The notes under the pieces are model-generated. The model saw only the letters and a list, made by a program, of their open reading frames with translations, was not told where the DNA came from and searched no databases. A stretch of 64,000 nucleotides of DNA from Bacillota bacterium (lineage in GTDB: Bacteria > Bacillota > Negativicutes > DSM-13327), in NCBI GenBank assembly GCA_017889585.1, contig JAGFZX010000014.1, positions 1 through 64,000 on the forward strand, written 5' to 3'. Below are positions 59,010 through 64,000 of the stretch, in pieces. How positions within the stretch are numbered: the first letter of the stretch is position 1; each line of letters starts with the position of its first letter. The translations under genes and the position numbers were made by a program.

Positions 59010-59585
59010 TTAACGGTTATATGTACGCAATCCATAAGAAAAAGCATGGGCGATGGTATCGGCCATTTTCATTACTAAGCTAAGGCGTGTGCTTTGCAAT
59101 ACTAAATGTTCCATAAAACCACTTACATTAACAATACCAGTTACATATGCATCGCCAATTGAGGGGAGTTCTTTCTTTACAGCAGCTCCTGGTTTTAATG
59201 GACCACGTCCGAGAGATACACAGCCAACACTTTCTAATCTGCCAAGACAAGCATCTACTGCAATAATAAAGGGATTATCAAATTTTGTTTGAATAGATTG
59301 TATATTATCATGTAGATTAGAGGCATGTACTGGGTCATCTAATGTTCCATAAATATGAGGATAGGGGTTAAAAGAACGTAATTTGCTACCGGTAAGTGGT
59401 CCTAAAGAATCACCTGTAGAACGATCGGTGCCAATACATAAAATGACTAGATCATGATCAGCGGTAGCTGCTTCATGCATGATACCCCGTAAATGGGTGG
59501 CAATATCATAGATGGCAGTAGGTTGATTGATATTTAATTTGAATTCAGGTGATGGTTTAGGAAATTTCAAAATATTATTCAACAT
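59010..59585 (-). CDS. yyaC: YyaC-family spore protease-like protein
   Basis: The 191-residue protein belongs to the YyaC family, a fold related to the germination protease GPR. Conserved segments are ILCIGTDRSTGDSLGPLTGS, YGTLDDPVHASNL, IIAVDACLGRLESVG, GPLKPGAAVKKELP and VTGIVNVSGFMEHLVLQ. It is found near yyaA/parB in Bacillus and is expressed in sporulation. Its presence supports a spore-forming host. It has no close partner here and is the only minus-strand gene between parA and the right edge. Confidence 0.92.
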   Translation of the reverse strand: MLNNILKFPKPSPEFKLNINQPTAIYDIATHLRGIMHEAATADHDLVILCIGTDRSTGDSLGPLTGSKLRSFNPYPHIYGTLDDPVHASNLHDNIQSIQTKFDNPFIIAVDACLGRLESVGCVSLGRGPLKPGAAVKKELPSIGDAYVTGIVNVSGFMEHLVLQSTRLSLVMKMADTIAHAFSYGLRTYNR

Positions 59586-59800
59586 TTAATAACTCCTGTT
59601 TAAAAGATTATATGATAAATACACATTATGGAATATATTATATAGAGTTATTATATGTAGGATTTAAGAAGGTTATACATGCCTAGTAGAGGAAAATAAG
59701 ATAAGTGCGGGGACAATATAAATATAACCCCTTACCCTAAGATGTAGAGACATTTATAAGATGAACTGTTTTAAAGAATAATTATTATCAGGGAGGTAAC

Positions 59801-61201
59801 ATGAAAGAGAGTAAAGCCACAATGCGGGATATTCCAGCCATAGATCGTTTATTAGAGGGATTAACTACTCAACCTGAACTCGCTCAATTTTCCCATCAGA
59901 TAATTGTTAGTAAGTTGCGTACAGTAGTGGAGGAGGCCCGGAATAAGTTAAAGCAGAACAAGTCGGTGGATGTTTCTGTGGAAAGTTTAGTATTCAAAGT
60001 CCGGAGTGAATTATTAGCGCTAGGTAGCTGTAGTTTGCACAGAGTAGTAAATGCTACTGGAGTGGTATTACATACCAATTTAGGCCGAGCGCCTTTAGGG
60101 AAAAGTGCAGTGCGTATGGTGGACGATATAATGTCAGGTTACAGTACGCTTGAATATAATTTGGCAACAGGTGAGAGAGGTAGCCGCTATACTCATGTAG
60201 TCAATAAGTTGTGTGCATTAACAGGTGCTGAAGACGCAATTGTTGTTAATAATAATGCGGCGGCAGTATTATTAGTGCTGTCAGTATTAGCACAAGGACG
60301 TGAGGTAATTGTCAGCCGCGGGCAACTAGTAGAAATTGGTGGATCTTTTCGGGTGCCTGATGTACTAAAACAAAGCGGTGCTCTACTTGTGGAAGTAGGC
60401 ACTACTAATAAAACCCATATATCAGATTATCAAGAGGCCATTAATCAAAATACGGCTGTTATTTTAAAAGTTCATACCAGTAATTATCGAATTGTCGGTT
60501 TCACCGCTCAACCTGATGCTAAAGAACTAGTAGAACTAGCTCATAATCATGGATTTCCAGTGGTAGATGATTTGGGCAGTGGTACTCTTGTGAATGTAGC
60601 GGTTGATGGTTGGCATGAGCCTACTGTAGCTGAGTGTTTGGCCGCAGGTACTGATGTGGTGACATTCAGCGGCGATAAATTACTCGGGGCAGGACAGGCT
60701 GGTATTATTGCTGGTAAGCAACAATACATAAATAAGCTAAAGAAACATCCATTATTACGGGCACTCCGTATTAATAAGCTATCATTAGCGGCATTAGAAG
60801 GTACGCTTATTGATTATTTGACAGGTGTTGCATATAAGAATATTCCCGTACAGCGTATGCTAAACCGGCGACCTGAGGAACTTAAAGAACAGGCTTATAA
60901 GTTGGCAACTATGCTCAATGGCCTTACGACCTACGGCTGGTCTATTGATGTTGTACCTCTTATATCTAAGGCGGGAGGAGGAACTTTGCCTGAGGTTGAG
61001 TTTAGAAGTTTTGGGGTTAGTATTATGGCTACCGGCAAAAGTACAGCAGTATTGGAAAGGGAGTTTAGAAAATATATAGTCCCAATTATCGTGCGTATTC
61101 AGGCGGAAAAGATCTTATTTGATGTGCGTTGTCTAGAAATTGAAGATATGGAAATGATTCAAAAGGCTTGTTTTGGTATGGCGAAGGGGGCAAGAGAGTG
61201 A
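59801..61201 (+). CDS. selA: L-seryl-tRNA(Sec) selenium transferase
   Basis: SelA converts seryl-tRNA(Sec) to selenocysteyl-tRNA(Sec) with selenophosphate. The 466-residue PLP enzyme has the PLP lysine in VTFSGDKLLGAGQAGIIAG. Further signatures are RVVNATGVVLHTNLGRAPLG, EYNLATGERGSRYTHV and VVNNNAAAVLLVL. The ATG has GGGAGGT 5 bases before it. selB overlaps its stop codon, giving the standard selAB pair. The tRNA gene selC and selD are not in the window. Confidence 0.97.
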   Translation: MKESKATMRDIPAIDRLLEGLTTQPELAQFSHQIIVSKLRTVVEEARNKLKQNKSVDVSVESLVFKVRSELLALGSCSLHRVVNATGVVLHTNLGRAPLGKSAVRMVDDIMSGYSTLEYNLATGERGSRYTHVVNKLCALTGAEDAIVVNNNAAAVLLVLSVLAQGREVIVSRGQLVEIGGSFRVPDVLKQSGALLVEVGTTNKTHISDYQEAINQNTAVILKVHTSNYRIVGFTAQPDAKELVELAHNHGFPVVDDLGSGTLVNVAVDGWHEPTVAECLAAGTDVVTFSGDKLLGAGQAGIIAGKQQYINKLKKHPLLRALRINKLSLAALEGTLIDYLTGVAYKNIPVQRMLNRRPEELKEQAYKLATMLNGLTTYGWSIDVVPLISKAGGGTLPEVEFRSFGVSIMATGKSTAVLEREFRKYIVPIIVRIQAEKILFDVRCLEIEDMEMIQKACFGMAKGARE

Positions 61202-63081
61202 AATATATTATCATCGGGACAGCAGGCCATGTTGATCATGGTAAGTCAGCAGTCATTAAAGCCTTAACGGGTACAGATACTGATAGACTGAAAGAGGAAA
61301 AAATGCGGGGAATTTCTATTGACTTGGGATTCGCCTCCATGAAATTAAGTAACGAGTTCACGACTGGCATTGTTGATGTACCTGGGCATGAACGTTTTCT
61401 GAAAAATATGTTAGCAGGTACAGGTAGCATTGATTTGGCGATGTTAATTATTGCTGCAGATGAAGGAGTTATGCCTCAAACCAGAGAGCATTTGGCAATG
61501 TTACATTTATATGGAGTACAGCATGGTATCGTTGTTATTAATAAAATTGATAAAGTAGACGATGAGTGGCTGGTATTAGTAGAGGAAGAAGTGGAATTGT
61601 TAATTAAAGACACCTTTTTGGCACACGCGCCTCTATGCCGTTTTTCAGCTGTTACTGGTGAGGGGCTCCATGAATTGAGAGAAAGTCTGTTAGCAGAGGC
61701 TAAAAAAGTAGCTCCACGTGATAGTGATGCTCCTTTCCGCCTGTGGATTGACAGGGTATTTACCGTGAAAGGTTACGGCGCAGTTGTGACTGGTTCAGTA
61801 CTGAGTGGTACTGCCAAAGTTGGTGATAGTTTGACCCTGTACCCTTCAGGGCAACAGGTGCGAGTGCGTGGGACTGAATGCCATGATTGTAAGGTAGAAT
61901 CTGTTTTTGCTGGACAGCGGGCAGCTATTAATCTAGTAGGTGTTGACAAAAGTGAAATTGCTCGCGGCATGTCTCTCAGCCAAGATGCTTATGGGCAAAT
62001 CAGTAGTACTTGGGATGTAGTGACTACACTAGAGCAACCTATTGATAGTGGCACTAGAGTCAGATTACATTTAGGGACAGGCGAATTTTTGGGACGTATA
62101 TATTCATTTAAAGATAGTAGTCATCAATATATGCGGCTTATTTTAGAAGAACCCTTAGCGGCCAGTGCTGGTGATAGAGGGATTATCAGACTCTATTCAC
62201 CACAGTTTTTGTTAGGCAGTATTATGCTCATTGCTCCAGGGAGAAAAAATCGTATCATCGGTAAGGACCGGATGGCCTTGGCACAGGCTTTAGCTGAGCA
62301 AAATGTATACAATATTGTGTATCAAATTTTAACTGTAAGTGGCGGTGTTTTATCTGACAGTGAAATTAGGAGACAGGCTGGATATATCAAAAAGAGTCAG
62401 GTGGATCAAAGTTTAAGTATATTAAGGTTAGAACAAAAAATAGTTATGTTAGAGAATTACTACATAGCTAAAGGAGCACTACAGTCAATAACTCATAATT
62501 GTATTGAGTTATTAGGTGCTTTTCACGCTGCTCAGCCAGAAAGGGCAGGTTTATCCAGAGAAGTAATCAGGCAGAAATTAGGGTTAACAGATAAAATTTT
62601 CGATAAAATAGCAACATTTTGGAAAAAAGAAAGTAATGTAGTAAGCAATGGCGGGTATTTTGCGCTGCAAGAACATGGAGAAAAATATAATAGTTGGTTG
62701 CATGATTTGATTATTACAAGTGAACAAGTATTAGCTGATAGTGGGCTTACAAATATAGACGTTTGTATGCTTGGTGAAAAATTAAATTTTTTGCCAGAAA
62801 AAGCTAAGGCAGCTTTTGATATACTAATAAGCAAGGGCATATTGATACAGGTGGATAATATATGTATATATGAAAAAACGATGCAATATATTGTTAATAT
62901 TCTTTGTCAGCACTTCAAAAAAAATGAAACTATTACACTGGCCCAGTTGCGCGATATGCTGGAAACTTCCCGTAAGGTAGCCTTGCCTTTGCTAGATTAT
63001 CTTGATATGAATAAATATACAGTTCGTATCGGAGATGTACGCCAAGCAGGCCCCAAAATAATGAATTTATCAGAAAAATGA
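61198..63081 (+). CDS. selB: Selenocysteine-specific elongation factor SelB
   Basis: This 627-residue GTPase delivers selenocysteyl-tRNA to UGA codons marked by a SECIS hairpin. GTPase motifs are GTAGHVDHGKSAV, DVPGHERFLKNM and INKIDK. Beta-barrel domains follow, then the C-terminal winged helices (VSGGVLSDSEIRRQAGYIKKSQ, then TITLAQLRDMLETSRKVALPLLDYLD) that bind the SECIS. The GTG at 61198 overlaps the selA stop (GTGA) and is preferred over an upstream in-frame start. The length is normal. Confidence 0.97.
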   Translation: MKYIIIGTAGHVDHGKSAVIKALTGTDTDRLKEEKMRGISIDLGFASMKLSNEFTTGIVDVPGHERFLKNMLAGTGSIDLAMLIIAADEGVMPQTREHLAMLHLYGVQHGIVVINKIDKVDDEWLVLVEEEVELLIKDTFLAHAPLCRFSAVTGEGLHELRESLLAEAKKVAPRDSDAPFRLWIDRVFTVKGYGAVVTGSVLSGTAKVGDSLTLYPSGQQVRVRGTECHDCKVESVFAGQRAAINLVGVDKSEIARGMSLSQDAYGQISSTWDVVTTLEQPIDSGTRVRLHLGTGEFLGRIYSFKDSSHQYMRLILEEPLAASAGDRGIIRLYSPQFLLGSIMLIAPGRKNRIIGKDRMALAQALAEQNVYNIVYQILTVSGGVLSDSEIRRQAGYIKKSQVDQSLSILRLEQKIVMLENYYIAKGALQSITHNCIELLGAFHAAQPERAGLSREVIRQKLGLTDKIFDKIATFWKKESNVVSNGGYFALQEHGEKYNSWLHDLIITSEQVLADSGLTNIDVCMLGEKLNFLPEKAKAAFDILISKGILIQVDNICIYEKTMQYIVNILCQHFKKNETITLAQLRDMLETSRKVALPLLDYLDMNKYTVRIGDVRQAGPKIMNLSEK

Positions 63082-63131
63082 ATTAATTTATATTCATTTT
63101 GAAGGTATAATGTATTATTTCCTATACATTA

Positions 63132-63160
63132 TTGACAGTAGAACATTTGGTTTTTATAAT
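63132..63160 (+). promoter_or_regulatory. Sigma-A promoter of the glutamate synthase leader
   Basis: Perfect TTGACA (63132-63137) and TATAAT (63155-63160) boxes with a 17-bp spacer. The leader to the gene is about 285 bases. The rest of the selB-gene gap (63082-63131) is plain AT-rich sequence. Confidence 0.82.
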
Positions 63161-63209
63161 AAGATATGAAAATAAGTACTGTATATTAATACAAAAGATT
63201 TTTAGGAGT

Positions 63210-63300
63210 GTACCTAGGGTTCCGCGCTATATAGCGGACTGGTCCGAGCGGTACAGGTGCAAATAGCACAACACCGTGGGTATAAAAGGCCCTGCGGAAA
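63210..63300 (+). promoter_or_regulatory. ykkC-family riboswitch aptamer upstream of a glutamate synthase gene
   Basis: The core matches the ykkC consensus (guanidine-I, ppGpp and PRPP subtypes): CCTAGGGTTCCGCG, then GGACTGGTCCGAGCGGTACA, and the 3' block ACACCGTGGGTATAAAAGG followed by CCCTGCGGAAA. A small hairpin (GTGC-aaata-GCAC) caps the variable stem. The ppGpp subtype is favoured because its known targets include glutamate synthase and branched-chain synthesis genes. The subtype was not proven here. The 3' strand is shared with the terminator stem that follows. Confidence 0.88.
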
Positions 63301-63394
63301 GTCCTGGATAAATGATGCTAAATGGTAATAGCCTCTATTGCTTATCGCCTTATAGCTAATTTTAATTATCCAGTACTTTCCCAGTTTTTTTTTT
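63296..63394 (+). terminator. Riboswitch-controlled terminator
   Basis: GGAAAGTCCTGGATAA (63296-63311) pairs with TTATCCAGTACTTTCC (63366-63381) with one mismatch and is followed by ten T (63385-63394). Its left arm overlaps the GCGGAA that closes the aptamer, so ligand binding should prevent the terminator (on-switch). Confidence 0.9.
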
Positions 63395-63451
63395 AGCAGA
63401 GAAAATATATTTTTTATTTTTAAAATTATTTTGAAGGGTGGGTAATGATAT

Positions 63452-64000
63452 ATGTGCAGAATTGGTGCGATCAAGAGTAAGGAATTTATTCATCCCTCGG
63501 CAGCGCTGCATTTAATGCTGCCGCAGCAAGAAGGGCATGATAATTCAGGGTTTGCCATGGTTATGCAAGATTTGGCAGGCGTATTTTCCAAACATAAGGA
63601 TAAACCCCTATTATCCCTGGCCTGCACGCAAAAAGGTGCTAAAATGGTTGAAGATTACATGGAAACCAATAACTTTGTTCAGTTAGCAGAGTGGATTCCT
63701 CGTGGCGTGAAAAATGCCAAGTTAGATATTGAGGCGATGCCTTATTATATATTTCGTAATTATGATTATCCCGAACATTATAGTGATGCTAGCCAGGAGG
63801 CTAAAGAAGCATTACTGCTGGATACTCGCCTAGCTCTTAGGGCATTGTTGGAAAAAACGGACCAAGGGTATGTATACTCCTTTTGGCCTGATGTGCTTAC
63901 CTTAAAAGAAATCGGCGATCCCCGAGATATTGCCACATATTTTAAATTATGGGATGATAATGGGGCTTTAATGTCAAAAAATATAGTGGTACAGTGCCGC
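63452..64000 (+). CDS. Glutamate synthase-type class II glutamine amidotransferase (3' end cut by window edge)
   Basis: The frame is open from ATG 63452 to the end of the window, 183 residues. The product starts MCRIGAIKSK. The nucleophile is Cys2, exposed after Met removal, as in Ntn-type glutaminase domains. HLMLPQQEGHDNSGFAMVMQ follows. It resembles the stand-alone GATase unit of archaeal-type glutamate synthase, in which GltB parts are encoded by separate genes. A ribosome site GAAGGGTGGG lies about 10 bases upstream. It probably leads a glutamate synthase operon beyond the window. Confidence 0.88.
   Translation, partial: MCRIGAIKSKEFIHPSAALHLMLPQQEGHDNSGFAMVMQDLAGVFSKHKDKPLLSLACTQKGAKMVEDYMETNNFVQLAEWIPRGVKNAKLDIEAMPYYIFRNYDYPEHYSDASQEAKEALLLDTRLALRALLEKTDQGYVYSFWPDVLTLKEIGDPRDIATYFKLWDDNGALMSKNIVVQCR

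Noticed and set aside
63210-63300. Possible tRNA-Sec gene downstream of selB
   Set aside because: The stem pattern and core motifs match the ykkC RNA family and not a tRNA. There is no CCA end, TPsiC arm or TCA anticodon loop.

Overview
This window is the replication-origin region of a low-GC Firmicute whose mix of genes points to the Negativicutes (diderm, spore-forming, Sporomusa/Pelosinus-like). That assignment is inference. Sporulation-associated families (YtaF, YyaC) and Firmicute-type origin genes (RemB, Noc, Jag) occur beside proteins that suit a cell with a periplasm and an outer envelope (CsgG-like protein, GlpQ with an export signal, CuAO-like cell-wall modules). No insertion sequence, prophage, CRISPR array, rRNA or tRNA was seen.

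Layout. The origin lies around dnaA and the dnaA-rpmH gap (about 38.0-40.2 kb), where DnaA boxes cluster. Core genes diverge from it. Leftwards on the minus strand run dnaA, dnaN, an S4-domain gene, recF, a DUF721/DciA-like gene, remB and gyrB. Rightwards on the plus strand run rpmH, rnpA, yidD, yidC, jag, mnmE, mnmG, rsmG and noc, followed after an inserted minus-strand block by parA-parB with two parS sites. gyrA is about 23 kb away from gyrB (6.7-9.1 kb). The interval between them holds metabolic and envelope genes.

Region by region. 0-6.6 kb: a NarL-type two-component system, then glpQ-glpT (glycerophosphodiester breakdown and phosphoester uptake) and a secreted GH26-type glycosidase. 6.7-17.5 kb: gyrA, ytaF, a TSUP transporter, a cyclophilin, an L,D-transpeptidase, a LysR regulator, corA and ftsK. 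17.6-19.5 kb: ilvD behind an attenuator-like leader. 19.5-27.5 kb: an amino-acid/nitrogen block with a DAACS carrier and its small membrane neighbour, an APC permease, a GABA-type transaminase, a PucR regulator and glutamate dehydrogenase, with hairpin-plus-T-run elements just ahead of three start codons. 27.6-32.2 kb: a receiver-PEP-synthase-like fusion and a CsgG-like two-gene operon. 47.7-52.7 kb: a membrane ankyrin protein and a split cobalamin methionine synthase behind a SAM-I riboswitch. 54.8-59.6 kb: a cysteine-desulfurase-like enzyme, DUF554, DUF4446, an M23 peptidase, a bactofilin, a UPF0180 protein and YyaC. 59.8-63.1 kb: selA-selB. The right edge enters a glutamate-synthase-type amidotransferase gene behind a ykkC-family riboswitch.

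Most notable signals: (1) a ykkC-family aptamer whose last strand overlaps a terminator stem in front of the glutamate synthase gene, best explained as an on-switch and possibly of the ppGpp subtype; (2) three copies of a conserved approximately 60-nt intergenic element with conserved stem potential, each followed by a terminator-like hairpin, which may be an undescribed structured RNA or repeat family; (3) a SAM-I riboswitch on the split MetH operon; (4) the hairpin leaders of the GABA/glutamate cluster and of ilvD; (5) a receiver-PEP-synthase fusion protein; (6) parS embedded in a 40-bp perfect palindrome.
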